Source: Azorhizobium doebereinerae UFLA1-100
Lineage (GTDB): Bacteria; Pseudomonadota; Alphaproteobacteria; Rhizobiales; Xanthobacteraceae
Length of the DNA: 64,000 nt
Assembly: GCF_000473085.1 (NCBI RefSeq)
Contig: NZ_AXBA01000013.1
Coordinates: forward strand, 1-64,000
Reading direction: 5' to 3'
Of this stretch, positions 45,772 through 55,777 are shown in pieces. Position 1 is the first letter of the stretch, and each line of letters begins with the position of its first letter. The notes below the pieces were generated by a model. That model saw only the letters and a program-made list of their open reading frames with translations. It was not told the DNA's origin and ran no database searches. The position numbers and the translations under genes were made by a program.

Positions 45772-46245
45772 ATGGCGCACCTCTACACGGCGACCATCAG
45801 TTGGGAGCGCGGCGCGGCGGTGTTCACCGACGGCCGCTACAGCCGCGCCCACCGGCTGATTTTCGACGGCCTGGAAGTGCCGGGCTCCTCGGCCCCCGCC
45901 TCCGTGCGTGTGCCGCTGTCGCGGGAAGACGCCCTCGACCCCGAAGAGGCGGTGGTGGGCGCGCTGTCCAGCTGCCACATGCTGTTCTTCCTGGATTTCG
46001 CCCGCCGCGGCGGCTTCACCGTGGACAGCTACACCGACGCCGCCACCGGCGAGATGGGGCCGAATGCCAATGGCAAGCTCTACCTCGCCCGCATCACGCT
46101 GAACCCCGCCGTGGCGTTCAGCAGTGCCAAGGCGCCCACCGCCGAAGAGTATGAGGCGCTGCACCACCGCGCCCATGAGGAATGCTACATCGCCAACTCC
46201 GTGCGTGGCGAAGTGGTTCTCCTGCCAACGTTTTCCGTGGCCTAA
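45772..46245 (+). CDS. OsmC/Ohr-family peroxiredoxin-like protein inside the gcv operon
   Basis: 157 residues. The two catalytic cysteines are at VVGALSSCHMLFFLDF and AHEECYIANSVRGEV, the OsmC/Ohr arrangement. OsmC-type enzymes reduce organic hydroperoxides with thiol-based reductants, often lipoylated proteins. Its position between gcvH and gcvPA (21 nt before gcvPA) suggests a link to lipoyl-H-protein chemistry, either protecting or being recycled by it. That link is inference. Confidence 0.9.
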   Translation: MAHLYTATISWERGAAVFTDGRYSRAHRLIFDGLEVPGSSAPASVRVPLSREDALDPEEAVVGALSSCHMLFFLDFARRGGFTVDSYTDAATGEMGPNANGKLYLARITLNPAVAFSSAKAPTAEEYEALHHRAHEECYIANSVRGEVVLLPTFSVA

Positions 46246-46266
46246 GGCCAGCAACCCGAGACATCC

Positions 46267-47610
46267 ATGCGCTATCTGCCCCTCACCCCGGAGGACCGCA
46301 CGGAGATGCTGGCGCGCATCGGCGCGCCCTCCGTCGATGCCCTCTTCGCCGACATCCCCGCCGCCAAGCTGAACCCCGGCCTCGACGGCCTGCCCGGCCA
46401 CCAGAGCGAGCTCTCCGTCGAGCGCACGCTCGGCCGCCTCGCCGCGCGGAACGTGCCGGCGGGCTCGGTGCCCTTCTTCGTCGGCGCCGGCGCCTATCGC
46501 CATCACGTGCCGGCCACCGTCGATCACCTGATCCAGCGTTCGGAGTTCCTCACCTCCTACACGCCCTATCAGCCGGAAATCGCCCAGGGCACGCTGCAAT
46601 ATCTGTTCGAGTTCCAGACCCAGGTGGCGCTGCTCACCGGCATGGAGGTGGCCAACGCCTCGATGTATGACGGCTCCACCGCCGCCGGCGAGGCGGTGCT
46701 GATGGCCCATCGCGTCACCAAGCGCCGCAAGGCGGTGATCGCGGGCAATGTGCATCCGCACTATCGCGAGACCATCGCCACCCTGTCGCGCTATGCGGAC
46801 GACGGCGTCACCGCCCTGCCCCCGGCGCCGAACGGCGCGGAGGATATCCTCGCCGCCATCGACGGCGAGACCTCCTGCGTGGTGGTGCAGAGCCCGGACG
46901 TGTTCGGCCACATCGTTGACCTCAAGCCCATCGCCGAGAAGGCGCATGCGGCCGGCGCGCTGCTGATCGCGGTGTTCACCGAGGTGGTGTCGCTGGGCCT
47001 GATCGAGCCTCCGGGCGCGCAAGGCGCGGACATCGTGGTGGGCGAGGGCCAGTCCATCGGCAATCCGCTCACCTTCGGCGGGCCCTATGTGGGCCTGTTC
47101 TGCACCCGCCAGAAATACGTGCGCCAGATGCCCGGCCGCCTCGCCGGCGAAACGGTGGACGCGGACGGCAAGCGCGGCTTCGTGCTGACGCTCTCCACCC
47201 GCGAGCAGCATATCCGCCGCGAGAAGGCCACTTCCAACATCTGCACCAACTCGGGCCTGTGCGCGCTCGCCTTCACCATCCACCTCTCGCTGCTGGGCGA
47301 GACCGGCCTGCGCAAGCTCGCCCGCCTCAACCACGCCAACGCCTGCAAGCTGGCGGACGCGCTCGCCGCCGTGCCCGGCGTCAAGGTGCTCAACGGCGCT
47401 TTCTTCAACGAATTCACCATCCGCGTGCCGGGCAAGGCGGCGGACGTGATCGAGAAGCTCGCCGCCAAGGGCGTGCTGGGCGGCGTGCCCTATTCCCGCC
47501 TCGCCCCGAAGGCGGGACTGGACGACCTGATCCTGGTGGCCGCCACCGAGATCAACACGGACGAAGACCGCGCCGCCTATGCGGCCGCGCTGAAGGAGGT
47601 GCTGGCATGA
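46267..47610 (+). CDS. gcvPA: Glycine dehydrogenase (decarboxylating) subunit 1
   Basis: 447 residues, the normal size of the alpha half of split P-protein. It has the conserved [20 protein letters not shown] start, [17 protein letters not shown], and [20 protein letters not shown]. It lacks the PLP lysine, which lies in subunit 2. With subunit 2 it decarboxylates glycine and loads the aminomethyl group on GcvH. It ends with an ATGA overlap into gcvPB. Confidence 0.97.
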   Translation: MRYLPLTPEDRTEMLARIGAPSVDALFADIPAAKLNPGLDGLPGHQSELSVERTLGRLAARNVPAGSVPFFVGAGAYRHHVPATVDHLIQRSEFLTSYTPYQPEIAQGTLQYLFEFQTQVALLTGMEVANASMYDGSTAAGEAVLMAHRVTKRRKAVIAGNVHPHYRETIATLSRYADDGVTALPPAPNGAEDILAAIDGETSCVVVQSPDVFGHIVDLKPIAEKAHAAGALLIAVFTEVVSLGLIEPPGAQGADIVVGEGQSIGNPLTFGGPYVGLFCTRQKYVRQMPGRLAGETVDADGKRGFVLTLSTREQHIRREKATSNICTNSGLCALAFTIHLSLLGETGLRKLARLNHANACKLADALAAVPGVKVLNGAFFNEFTIRVPGKAADVIEKLAAKGVLGGVPYSRLAPKAGLDDLILVAATEINTDEDRAAYAAALKEVLA

Positions 47611-49172
47611 ACCGCGAAGGCCGCGGGGCGACGACCCCCATCACCATCGGCGCGGGCGCGCCGCAGACCTTCACCGGCAATCGCGCGCTGGACCTGGAAG
47701 AGGGCCTGCTGTTCGAGATCGGCCGCGCCGAGGTCACCGGCGTGGACATCGAGGAAGCGGCGGATTTCGCCCCCCGCCTGGGCGGCCACGCCCGTACGGC
47801 GGCGCTGGAGCTGCCGGGCCTGTCCGAGCCGGAGGCCATGCGCCATTACGTGCGCCTGTCGCGGATGAATTACGGCATCGACAGCGGCCTGTTCCCGCTC
47901 GGCTCGTGCACCATGAAGCACAATCCGCGCCTCAACGAGAAGATGGCCCGCCTGCCCGGCTTCGCCGACGTGCACCCGCTCCAGCCGGTCTCCACCGTGC
48001 AGGGCGCGCTCGGCGTGATCGCCGAGCTCAGCCGCTGGCTGCTCTCGCTCACCGGCATGACGGCGGTCGCCTTCACGCCCAAGGCCGGCGCCCATGGCGA
48101 ACTGTGCGGCATGATGGCCATCAAGGCCGCGCACATGGCCAACGGCCAGACCCGTCACATCGTGCTGGTGCCGGAGAGCGCCCACGGCACCAACCCGGCC
48201 ACCGCCGCCCTGATCGGCTATGAGGTCAAGTCCATCCCCGCCCGCGCCGACGGCACGGTGGACGTGGCGGCGGTCAAGGCCGCGCTGTCGCCGGACGTGG
48301 CGGCGCTGATGCTGACCAACCCCAACACCTGCGGCCTGTTCGAGCGTGACGTGGTGGAAATCGCCGCCGCCGTGCATGCGGCGGGCGCCTATTTCTATGC
48401 GGACGGGGCGAACTTCAACGCCATCCTCGGCAAGGTGAAGGTGGGTGAGCTGGGCGTGGACGCCATGCACATCAACCTGCACAAGACCTTCTCCACCCCG
48501 CACGGCGGCGGCGGCCCCGGCGCCGGCCCGGTGGTGCTCTCCGCCGCGCTCGCCCCCTTCGCGCCGGTCCCGGCGCTGGTGGCGGACGGCGCGGGCCTGC
48601 GCCTCGCGGAAGACGAGGGCCAGAGCGGCGCCGCGCAGGCGCTCGGCCGCATGAGCGCCTTCCACGGCCAGATGGGCATGTTCGTGCGCGCGCTGTCCTG
48701 GATGCTCTCGCACGGCGCGGACGGCATGCAGCAGGCGTCCGAGGACGCGGTGCTCTCGGCCAACTATATCCGCGCCTGCCTGCGGGACGTGATGAGCGTG
48801 CCGTTCGGCGAGCGCCCGGCCATGCATGAGGCGCTGTTCGACGATGCCTGGCTGGAGGGCACCGGCCTCTCCACGCTGGACATCGCCAAGGCGCTGATCG
48901 ACGAGGGCTATCACCCGATGACGGTGTATTTCCCGCTCGTCGTCCACGGCGCCATGCTGATCGAGCCCACCGAGAGCGAATCGAAGGCCTCGCTGGACCT
49001 GTTCATCGGCGCTTTGCGGGATCTGGCCTTCGCGGCGAAGGCAGGGGAGACGGAGCGCTTCCTCGGCGCCCCGCACTATGCCCCGCGCCGCCGCCTGGAC
49101 GAGACGAGAGCCGCCCGCGCCCCGGTGCTGCGCTGGACGAGGCCGGCGCCCTTGTCCGAAGCGGCGGAGTGA
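47607..49172 (+). CDS. gcvPB: Glycine dehydrogenase (decarboxylating) subunit 2
   Basis: 521 residues from the ATG that overlaps the gcvPA stop, with gaaggaggt upstream. The PLP Schiff-base lysine is in [17 protein letters not shown], and the [17 protein letters not shown] segment is also conserved. It forms the active P-protein with GcvPA. It is followed by a strong bidirectional terminator. Confidence 0.97.
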   Translation: MNREGRGATTPITIGAGAPQTFTGNRALDLEEGLLFEIGRAEVTGVDIEEAADFAPRLGGHARTAALELPGLSEPEAMRHYVRLSRMNYGIDSGLFPLGSCTMKHNPRLNEKMARLPGFADVHPLQPVSTVQGALGVIAELSRWLLSLTGMTAVAFTPKAGAHGELCGMMAIKAAHMANGQTRHIVLVPESAHGTNPATAALIGYEVKSIPARADGTVDVAAVKAALSPDVAALMLTNPNTCGLFERDVVEIAAAVHAAGAYFYADGANFNAILGKVKVGELGVDAMHINLHKTFSTPHGGGGPGAGPVVLSAALAPFAPVPALVADGAGLRLAEDEGQSGAAQALGRMSAFHGQMGMFVRALSWMLSHGADGMQQASEDAVLSANYIRACLRDVMSVPFGERPAMHEALFDDAWLEGTGLSTLDIAKALIDEGYHPMTVYFPLVVHGAMLIEPTESESKASLDLFIGALRDLAFAAKAGETERFLGAPHYAPRRRLDETRAARAPVLRWTRPAPLSEAAE

Positions 49173-49194
49173 GCGGCGCTTCGCCCAGACCTGA

Positions 49195-49240
49195 AACGAA
49201 AACGGCCCGGCCGGGGAAACCCGGCCGGGCCGTTTTCGTT
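49195..49240. terminator. Perfect bidirectional terminator between gcvPB and the EamA gene
   Basis: Two 21-nt arms (49195-49215 and 49220-49240) are exact reverse complements around a GAAA tetraloop. The GC-rich core is flanked by AAAA on one side and TTTT on the other, so it can stop transcription of gcvPB and of the convergent gene. Confidence 0.93.
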
Positions 49241-49260
49241 CGCGCTCCGGTGCGCCGGCC

Positions 49261-50139
49261 TCACCGGGCGCGGGCGCGCCGCAGCCATTTGCCGAGCGGC
49301 AGCGCCACGACCAGCAGGCCGCAGACGATCAGCGCCATGCCGGCGAAGCGCAGCGGCGGAAAGCGCTCGCCCAGCACCAGGGCCGCCGACAGCGTGCCGA
49401 ACAGCGGCACCAGCAGCGAGAACGGCGCCACCGTGCCGGCCGGATAAAGCTTCAGCAGGAAGCCCCAGATGCCGAAGCCCAGCAGCGTGGTGGGCACGGC
49501 GAGATAGAGCACCGCCCCGTAGGACAGGAGCGTGGCGTGCTGGAAGGAGCCGGCGATCACCGGCCAGCCCTCGAACGCCAGCGACAGCGCGAAGGCCGGG
49601 ACGGGCGGCACCAGGCTCAGCCACACCACCATGGACAGCATGTCCACCGGACCGTTCTGGCGCATCAGCACATTGCCGACGGCCCAGCTCGCGGCGGCGC
49701 AGAGCGTGAGACCGAGGCCGACCAGCGTCATGTCGCCGCCGACGCTGAGCCCGATCAGCCCGAGGCCGCAGAGCGCGACGGCGACGCCCGCCATCTGCCG
49801 GGGCGAGGGCCGCTCGTGCAGCACCAGCGCGGCGATGAGGATGGTGAGGAAGGATTGCGCCTGGAGCGTCAGCGAGGCGAGGCCCGGCGGCATGCCCTGC
49901 GTCATGGCGGTGAAGACGAAGATGAACTGGCCGAAGAACCAGGTCATCCCGATCAGCACCATCCGCCTGGCGGGCAGCGCCGGCGGGCGGACGACGAGCG
50001 CCGGCAGCGCCGCCACCGCGAACCGCAACGCGGTGAGCAGCAGCGGCGGGAAGGTATCGAGACCGACGCGGATGACGACGAAATTGAAGCCCCAGATCGC
50101 CGCCACGAGGACGGCCAGGGCGATGTGGCGAAGGGCCAT
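49261..50139 (-). CDS. EamA/DMT-family transporter
   Basis: 292 residues from ATG 50139; a GTG at 50184 is an alternative. Ten membrane helices in two EamA repeats: repeat 1 from IALAVLVAAIWGFNFVVIR, repeat 2 from LGLTLCAAASWAVGNVLMR. The sequence AIWGFNFVVIRVGLDTFPP is typical of the YdcZ/YedA-like amino acid or purine exporters. It is convergent with gcvPB and separated by the 21-bp terminator. The substrate is unknown. Confidence 0.88.
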   Translation of the reverse strand: MALRHIALAVLVAAIWGFNFVVIRVGLDTFPPLLLTALRFAVAALPALVVRPPALPARRMVLIGMTWFFGQFIFVFTAMTQGMPPGLASLTLQAQSFLTILIAALVLHERPSPRQMAGVAVALCGLGLIGLSVGGDMTLVGLGLTLCAAASWAVGNVLMRQNGPVDMLSMVVWLSLVPPVPAFALSLAFEGWPVIAGSFQHATLLSYGAVLYLAVPTTLLGFGIWGFLLKLYPAGTVAPFSLLVPLFGTLSAALVLGERFPPLRFAGMALIVCGLLVVALPLGKWLRRARAR

Positions 50140-50483
50140 GAAAACCGATGTCCGGATGGGATGCGCTATTTGAAAGCCGAACACACCCGGCGCAAGCGAC
50201 TTTTCCTGAAGATGTCCATCACGCCCGGTGATGCGTGGGCACCGCGCGCTGAGTCGAACGCAAGCTCACCGCATGTTGACGCTTGGTAATCACGCCCCCC
50301 GGCGGCATCGGATACCGCATCCGGCGCGTTTTCGCGGCCGGAATCGCGATTTCGCCGCCCGGCCTTCCCCTGCGTCCAAGGTTCTGTTGACAGCGCGCGG
50401 AGCTGTGCCCGGAATAACCGCGCGGCGTGAGCGGACGGAAAGGTCCGGGGGGCGCCCGCATATAAAAATCCGAGGAGACGTTC
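50140..50483. promoter_or_regulatory. Divergent region between the EamA gene and the lactate permease gene
   Basis: 344 bp without a supported gene. A plus-strand TTGACA (50387-50392) is a good -35 element, but no matching -10 at normal spacing is obvious; gaataa at 50412 is too far by two bases. A possible ribosome site gaggag (50472-50477) lies just before the ATG at 50484. Confidence 0.45.
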
Positions 50484-52145
50484 ATGTGGAACCAGGTCTA
50501 TGACCCGTTCGGCAGCGCCCTGCTGTCGACGCTCGTGGCAGCCATTCCCGTCGTCACGCTGCTCGTTCTCATTGCCACCAACAAAGTGAAGGCCCATGTG
50601 GCGGCCGTCATCGCGCTGATCGTTGCTTTGCTTGTCGCCATTTTCGGCTTCACCATGCCCGCGGGCCTCGCGCTCCGCGCCACATGGCTCGGCATCATCA
50701 CCGGCCTGTTTCCCATCGGCTGGATCATCCTCAACGTCATCTTCCTCTACCGGCTGACGGTGGAGAAGGGCTGGTTCGACACCCTCCAGCAATCCATCGG
50801 CGGCATCAGCTCCGACCGGCGCATCCAGTTGCTGCTGATCGCCTTCGCCTTCGGCGCCTTCTTCGAGGGCGCGTCCGGCTTCGGCACCCCGGTGGCGGTC
50901 ACGGGGGCGCTGCTCATCGGCCTCGGCTTCTCGCCGCTCGCCGCCTCCGGCCTGTCGCTCATCGCCAACACCGCGCCGGTGGCCTATGGCGCGCTGGGCA
51001 CGCCCATCCAGGGCCTCGCCAGCGTCACCGGGCTCGATCCCTATCTGCTGGGCGCGATGGTGGGGCGGCAACTGCCCTTCTTCTCGCTCATCGTGCCGTT
51101 CTGGCTGATCTGGGTGTTCGCCGGCTGGCGCGGCATGATGCAGATCTGGCCGGCCATCCTGGTCACCGGCGTCTCCTTCGCCGTGCCGCAGTTCCTGATC
51201 TCCAACTTCATCAACCCCTGGATCGTCGATATCGGCGCCTCCATCGTCTCCATGGCCTGCCTCATCGCCTTCCTTCAGGTGTGGCAGCCGAAGGAGCTGT
51301 GGCTCTCGGCCAAGCTGCGCACCAAGGACGACAGCGCGCTGACCATGCCGCCGCGTCCGGTCTCCACCCGTGTGGCCACGCGCAGCGAGGTGGTGTGGTC
51401 CTGGATGCCGTGGGTCATCCTCTCGGTGGTGGTCGGCATCTGGGGCACCGGCTGGTTCAAGGCGATGGTGAACCCGATCTTCACCATCGCCATCCCCATC
51501 GAGGGCCTGCACAACCAGATCCAGAAGGTGCCGCCGGTGGTGGCGACGCCGGTGCGGGAGGGGGCGGTGTTCGCCTTCACCTACCTGTCCTTCACCGGCA
51601 CCGGCATTCTGATCGCCGCCGTCATCGCCGCGGCGGTGATGAAATTTTCCCCGATCCGGCTCATCAAGGCCTATCTGGAGACGCTGTGGGTGGTGCGCTA
51701 CTCGCTGCTCACCATCGCCGCCATGCTGGCCATCGGCACCCTGACGCGATACTCGGGCGTCGACGCCACGCTCGGCCTCGCCTTCGCCCATGCAGGCTTC
51801 CTCTATCCCTTCTTCGGCACGCTGCTGGGCTGGCTCGGCGTGGCGCTGACGGGCTCGGACACCGCCTCCAACGTCCTGTTCGGCGGGTTGCAGAAGATCA
51901 CCGCCGAGCAACTGGGCCTCAGCCCGATCCTGATGGGCGCGGCCAATTCCTCCGGCGGCGTCATGGGCAAGATGATCGACGCCCAGTCCATCGTGGTGGC
52001 TTCCACCGCCACCAACTGGTTCGGCCACGAAGGCACCATCCTGCGCTTCGTGTTCTGGCATTCCATCGCGCTGGCCTGCCTGGTGGGCGTGCTGGTGATG
52101 CTCCAGGCCTATGTCTGGCCGTTCACGGCCATGGTCATCCACTGA
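50484..52145 (+). CDS. L-lactate permease (LctP family)
   Basis: 553 residues, the usual family length, with 12-14 predicted membrane helices. The LctP signature [21 protein letters not shown] and the later [15 protein letters not shown] and [21 protein letters not shown] segments are characteristic. It imports lactate or glycolate with protons. It is a single gene followed by a strong terminator. The FAD-linked 2-hydroxyacid dehydrogenase at 21.5 kb could act on the same substrate, but it is not linked. Confidence 0.95.
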   Translation: MWNQVYDPFGSALLSTLVAAIPVVTLLVLIATNKVKAHVAAVIALIVALLVAIFGFTMPAGLALRATWLGIITGLFPIGWIILNVIFLYRLTVEKGWFDTLQQSIGGISSDRRIQLLLIAFAFGAFFEGASGFGTPVAVTGALLIGLGFSPLAASGLSLIANTAPVAYGALGTPIQGLASVTGLDPYLLGAMVGRQLPFFSLIVPFWLIWVFAGWRGMMQIWPAILVTGVSFAVPQFLISNFINPWIVDIGASIVSMACLIAFLQVWQPKELWLSAKLRTKDDSALTMPPRPVSTRVATRSEVVWSWMPWVILSVVVGIWGTGWFKAMVNPIFTIAIPIEGLHNQIQKVPPVVATPVREGAVFAFTYLSFTGTGILIAAVIAAAVMKFSPIRLIKAYLETLWVVRYSLLTIAAMLAIGTLTRYSGVDATLGLAFAHAGFLYPFFGTLLGWLGVALTGSDTASNVLFGGLQKITAEQLGLSPILMGAANSSGGVMGKMIDAQSIVVASTATNWFGHEGTILRFVFWHSIALACLVGVLVMLQAYVWPFTAMVIH

Positions 52146-52166
52146 CCCAGAGGCTCCGCCAAACGG

Positions 52167-52197
52167 AAAGGGCCGGCAAGCGCCGGCCCTTTTTTTT
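52167..52197 (+). terminator. Terminator of the lactate permease gene
   Basis: GGGCCGGC (52170-52177), loop AAGC, GCCGGCCC (52182-52189) followed by eight T. Flanking AAA can pair with the first T residues. It is 22 nt after the stop codon. Confidence 0.95.
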
Positions 52198-52211
52198 ATA
52201 TCCCCGTCCGC

Positions 52212-53576
52212 TCAGTCCTCGCCCGGAATGGCGGGGGGCAGCGGGATGGGTGAGGCCTGCGGGATGGGCACCGAATAATAGCGCCGCACCGCGATGCCCG
52301 CTTCCGTGAATGGCCCCTTCGCCGCCGGCTTGGCCGGCGCCACGTAGGACATGGGCCCCGGCACCCGCGGCTGCGACGGCAGCGAGCCCGGCGGCAGCAG
52401 CACCGGCTGGTGCGCGTCCGCGTCCACGCCCGGCTGCGGCGCGGCGCGGGAATTATATTGCGGCTGGTAGGTCTGCTGGGGATAGGTCTGCTGCGGGTAG
52501 CCCTGCTGGGGATAGCCTTGCTGGCCATAGCCCTGGCTCGGCGGGGCCGAGGCCTGCGGCGTGCCATAGGCCGGCTGGCGGCCGTAGCCGGGCTGCGGCT
52601 GGATCGGCTGGGGCTGGTTCGCCTGCGGCCGGGCGGGCGGCTGCGCGCCCAGGGGCGAGATGTCCTGCGGCTCCGCCGCCTCCTGCTCCGCCGGCTCCTC
52701 GCCCTGCTGGCCCTGGATCGGCTGGCCCTGGAGCTGTTGGCCCTGGAGCTGTTGGCCCGGCTGCGGCTGGCCGTAGCCCGGCAAGGGCTGGCCCTGGATC
52801 TGCGGCTCGGGCGCCTGCATCACCGGCCCGCGCTCCATCTGGCCCGGCTGCGGGAACAGGTTCGGCGGCGTCGAGACGGTCAGCGTCGGCGGCACCGGCA
52901 GCGGCTGGGGCTTCGGCTTGCAGATCAGGCGCGGGTTGTTCCTGCGCATCAGGTCCACGTGGATATGGTCGTAATGGAAGACGTTGGAGCCCGGCGCCAG
53001 CACCGTGGTGAATGCTTCGCACGCCCCCGCCTGCACCTGGAGCAGGAAGCCGCGCGCCTCGGGCGGGCCCTTCCAGCCGTTCTTCACCGAAATGTCGACG
53101 CCGTTGGCGAAGCGGAAGCCGGCCACGTCGAGGGCATTGCCGAAGGCATGCTCGGAAATCTTGGCGCCGGCCTGCCCGTTCATGCCGCGGCAGGAATAGG
53201 CGGAGATCTGCTTGATGGCCACCACCGGCGCGCCCATCCAGGCCATGGCGGCCGGCTGCACCACCTCGGCGAGCCACACGTCCATCTCGCGGATCATCGG
53301 GCAGGCCAGCGTCGCCTTCGGCTCGATGCCCACTGTGCCGTCATTCAGGGCCGCGACCTTGAAGGGATGTTCCATGCCGCAGACGCCGGGGCCGTCGATG
53401 GCCCGCACCGGCTCCACATAGACCGAGGGGGTGACGCCCCGTTCGGCGATGCACTTCTCCTCGGCCTCGGCGCGCCAGGGCTCACGCCGCTGGAACAGGT
53501 CGAACCTGCAGCCGCCCAAGAGAAGCCCCACGCAGATGAGCGGGGCTACGAAAGACCAGGAAACGCCGCGCATCAT
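52212..53576 (-). CDS. Extensin-like lipoprotein (M15/LAS-type metallopeptidase fold) with Gln/Gly/Pro-rich tail
   Basis: 454 residues. The signal peptide ends in a lipobox (LLLGGC, Cys near 23). Residues about 60-230 are an extensin-like C-terminal domain with the LAS zinc motifs SEHAFGNALDVAGF (SxHxxGxAxD) and HYDHIHVDL (HxH), so it is probably a peptidoglycan carboxypeptidase relative. The remaining 200 residues are a low-complexity tail (PQPGQQLQGQQLQGQ, GYGQQGYPQQGYPQ). It lies convergent to lctP and downstream of rpoH, both on the minus strand for this gene. Confidence 0.85.
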   Translation of the reverse strand: MMRGVSWSFVAPLICVGLLLGGCRFDLFQRREPWRAEAEEKCIAERGVTPSVYVEPVRAIDGPGVCGMEHPFKVAALNDGTVGIEPKATLACPMIREMDVWLAEVVQPAAMAWMGAPVVAIKQISAYSCRGMNGQAGAKISEHAFGNALDVAGFRFANGVDISVKNGWKGPPEARGFLLQVQAGACEAFTTVLAPGSNVFHYDHIHVDLMRRNNPRLICKPKPQPLPVPPTLTVSTPPNLFPQPGQMERGPVMQAPEPQIQGQPLPGYGQPQPGQQLQGQQLQGQPIQGQQGEEPAEQEAAEPQDISPLGAQPPARPQANQPQPIQPQPGYGRQPAYGTPQASAPPSQGYGQQGYPQQGYPQQTYPQQTYQPQYNSRAAPQPGVDADAHQPVLLPPGSLPSQPRVPGPMSYVAPAKPAAKGPFTEAGIAVRRYYSVPIPQASPIPLPPAIPGED

Positions 53577-53635
53577 GCGCCCAGAAGGACGCCGGCGTCA
53601 TTGAGGTCTCGTTAAGAACCGCCCCCGGAAACGGA

Positions 53636-53668
53636 AAAACCGCCCCGGCCGGGGCCGGAGGCGGTTTT
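53636..53668. terminator. Bidirectional terminator between rpoH and the extensin-like gene
   Basis: AAAACCGCC (53636-53644) pairs with GGCGGTTTT (53660-53668), with an inner CCGG/CCGG extension and a one-base bulge. The T-run exists on both strands. It lies 25 nt beyond the rpoH stop at 53694. Confidence 0.8.
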
Positions 53669-53693
53669 AGGGTTAACGAAACCTTAAGGCGCG

Positions 53694-54596
53694 TCAGGCG
53701 TCGGCGGAGGCTGCCTCCGCCGTCTCGATGTTGCGCACGCGGTCCACCACCGCCTTCTGCACCTTCTCGAACGCCCGCACCTCGATCTGGCGCACCCGCT
53801 CGCGCGAGACGCCGAATTCGGAGGCCAGTTCCTCCAGCGTGATCGGGTCCTCCGACAGGCGGCGGGCCTCGAAGATGCGCCGCTCGCGCGGGTTCAGCAC
53901 CGAGAGCGCGCCGGACAGGGCAGTGCGCCGGTTGTCCAGCTCCTCGCTCTCGACCAGCGTGGTCTCCTGGTCCTGCCGGTCGTCGGCCAGCCAGTCCTGC
54001 CACTCGCCGCTGTCGCCGTCGTCCCGCAGGGGGGCGTTCAGCGAGGCGTCGCCCGAGAGGCGGCGGTTCATGTCCACCACGTCCTGCTCGGTGACGCCCA
54101 GCTTGGTGGCGATCTGCTTCACCTGGTCGGGGCGCAGGTCGCCCTCCTCCAGCGCGGAGATCTGGCTCTTGGCCTTGCGCAGGTTGAAGAACAGCTTCTT
54201 CTGCGCCGCCGTGGTGCCCATCTTCACGAGGCTCCACGAGCGCAGGATGTATTCCTGGATCGAGGCCCGGATCCACCACATGGCATAGGTGGCGAGGCGG
54301 AAGCCCTTGTCGGGCTCGAACCTTTTCACCGCCTGCATCAATCCCACGTTGCCTTCCGAGATCACCTCGGATATGGGCAGACCGTAGCCGCGATAGCCCA
54401 TCGCGATCTTGGCCACGAGCCGCAGGTGGCTGGTGACGAGCTTATGGGCCGCATCGCGGTCCCCATGTTCCCGCCAGCTCTTGGCGAGCATATATTCCTG
54501 TTGCGGCTCCAGCATCGGGAACCGGCGTATCTCTTCGAGATACCGCGTCAGACCACCTTCGGCTGAAGGGATCGGCGCCTGTCTGGAAACGGCCAT
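53694..54596 (-). CDS. rpoH: RNA polymerase sigma-32-type factor RpoH
   Basis: 300 residues from ATG 54596, with the strong site aaggagg. Region 2 holds NVGLMQAVKRFEPDKGFRLATYAMWWIRASI, and the sigma-32-specific RpoH box is QKKLFFNLRKAKSQI. Region 4 carries LEELASEFGVSRERVRQIE, the helix-turn-helix that binds the -35 element. It directs heat-shock genes. Alphaproteobacteria often have more than one RpoH, so this may be RpoH1 or RpoH2. Confidence 0.97.
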   Translation of the reverse strand: MAVSRQAPIPSAEGGLTRYLEEIRRFPMLEPQQEYMLAKSWREHGDRDAAHKLVTSHLRLVAKIAMGYRGYGLPISEVISEGNVGLMQAVKRFEPDKGFRLATYAMWWIRASIQEYILRSWSLVKMGTTAAQKKLFFNLRKAKSQISALEEGDLRPDQVKQIATKLGVTEQDVVDMNRRLSGDASLNAPLRDDGDSGEWQDWLADDRQDQETTLVESEELDNRRTALSGALSVLNPRERRIFEARRLSEDPITLEELASEFGVSRERVRQIEVRAFEKVQKAVVDRVRNIETAEAASADA

Positions 54597-54712
54597 GGCG
54601 GCCTCCTTATCTCGTGGTCCTCCGCCCAAGCGACCACATGCGCGGCCGCATGACGCCGACCGCAACCTCGGAATATAGAGGTGATAACGCCGTTGGGATA
54701 GGTGGGGTCCCC

Positions 54713-55777
54713 TCACGCCCCCGCGAGGGCGCGGCGGAGTTTTTCCAATTCGACCGGCAGCGGGCTCTCGAAGGTGAGGGTTTCCCCGGTCACCGGATGG
54801 GCGAAGCCCAGGCGGGCGGCGTGCAGCGCCTGCCGCCCCAGTTCGCCCAGGACCGCGCGGGCGGCCTCGGGCAGGCGACTCGCCTTGGTGCGGAAGCCCT
54901 GGCCATAGGCCTCGTCGCCCAGCAGCGGATGGCCCACATGGGCGAGATGGACACGGATCTGGTGGGTGCGCCCGGTCTCCAGCTGGCATTCCACGAGGCT
55001 CGCCAGCGGCTGGCCATCGGCCCCCATGAAGGTCTCCAGCCGCTCCCAATGGGTGATCGCCTCGCGCCCGCTCTGGCGCACCGTCATCTTCTGCCGGTGG
55101 GCGGGATGGCGGTCGATGGGCGCGTCCACCGTGCCGCGCTGGTCAGGTATGCCCCAGACGAAGGCCAGATAGGCCCGGTCCAGCGGCCCGGTGCGGCCGT
55201 GGTCGGCGAACTGGGCGGCGAGCCCGGCATGGGCCGCGTCGGTCTTGGCAACCACCAGGAGGCCGGACGTGTCCTTGTCCAGCCGGTGCACGATGCCCGG
55301 CCGCTTCACCCCGCCGATACCGGACAGCGTGTCGCCGCAATGGGCCAGCAGCCCGTTGACCAGCGTGCCCGACCAGTTGCCCGGCGCGGGATGCACCACC
55401 AGGCCCGCCGGCTTGTCCACCACGATGAGATGCGCGTCCTCATAGGCGATGTCGAGCGCCATGGCCTCCGGCACCGGGGCGGCCGGCTCTGGCGCGGGGA
55501 CGTGAACGGTCCAGGCATCGCCGGCATTGACCCGCTCGGCGGCGTCTCCTACCACTCGCCCGCCGACGCTCACCCGGCCCTCCGCCACCAGCCGTTGCAG
55601 GCGGGTGCGGCTGAGGCCGGGAAGGCGGGCGGCGAGGAAGCGGTCGGCCCGAAGGCCGGCATCGGCGGCCTCGGCGGTCACGACATGCGCGGTGGCGCCG
55701 GTCTCGTCCGTGTCCTCGATCGGAAGGTCGAGAAGGTCGTCATCGTCCAAGGTTTCATTCCCCAAAGGCTGGCCCAT
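54713..55777 (-). CDS. RluA-family pseudouridine synthase (RluD-like)
   Basis: 354 residues. The S4 RNA-binding domain (LRADRFLAARLPGLSRTRLQRLV, about 40-100) is followed by the synthase domain with the catalytic Asp in GIVHRLDKDTSGLLVVAK. RluD modifies 23S rRNA helix 69; RluC-like activity cannot be excluded. Its ATG (55775-55777) shares two bases with the ATG of the divergent small membrane protein (CATG). It lies 117 nt downstream of rpoH's start on the same strand. Confidence 0.93.
   Translation of the reverse strand: MGQPLGNETLDDDDLLDLPIEDTDETGATAHVVTAEAADAGLRADRFLAARLPGLSRTRLQRLVAEGRVSVGGRVVGDAAERVNAGDAWTVHVPAPEPAAPVPEAMALDIAYEDAHLIVVDKPAGLVVHPAPGNWSGTLVNGLLAHCGDTLSGIGGVKRPGIVHRLDKDTSGLLVVAKTDAAHAGLAAQFADHGRTGPLDRAYLAFVWGIPDQRGTVDAPIDRHPAHRQKMTVRQSGREAITHWERLETFMGADGQPLASLVECQLETGRTHQIRVHLAHVGHPLLGDEAYGQGFRTKASRLPEAARAVLGELGRQALHAARLGFAHPVTGETLTFESPLPVELEKLRRALAGA

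Noticed and set aside
44212-47334. 1040-codon minus-strand frame opposite the gcv operon
   Set aside because: It mirrors the GC-rich codons of gcvT, gcvH and gcvPA, has low complexity, and carries no family motif.
53694-54596. RpoH as the target sigma factor of the partner-switching module
   Set aside because: It lies 34 kb away, belongs to the heat-shock group and has no known RsbW-type regulation; there is no evidence of linkage.
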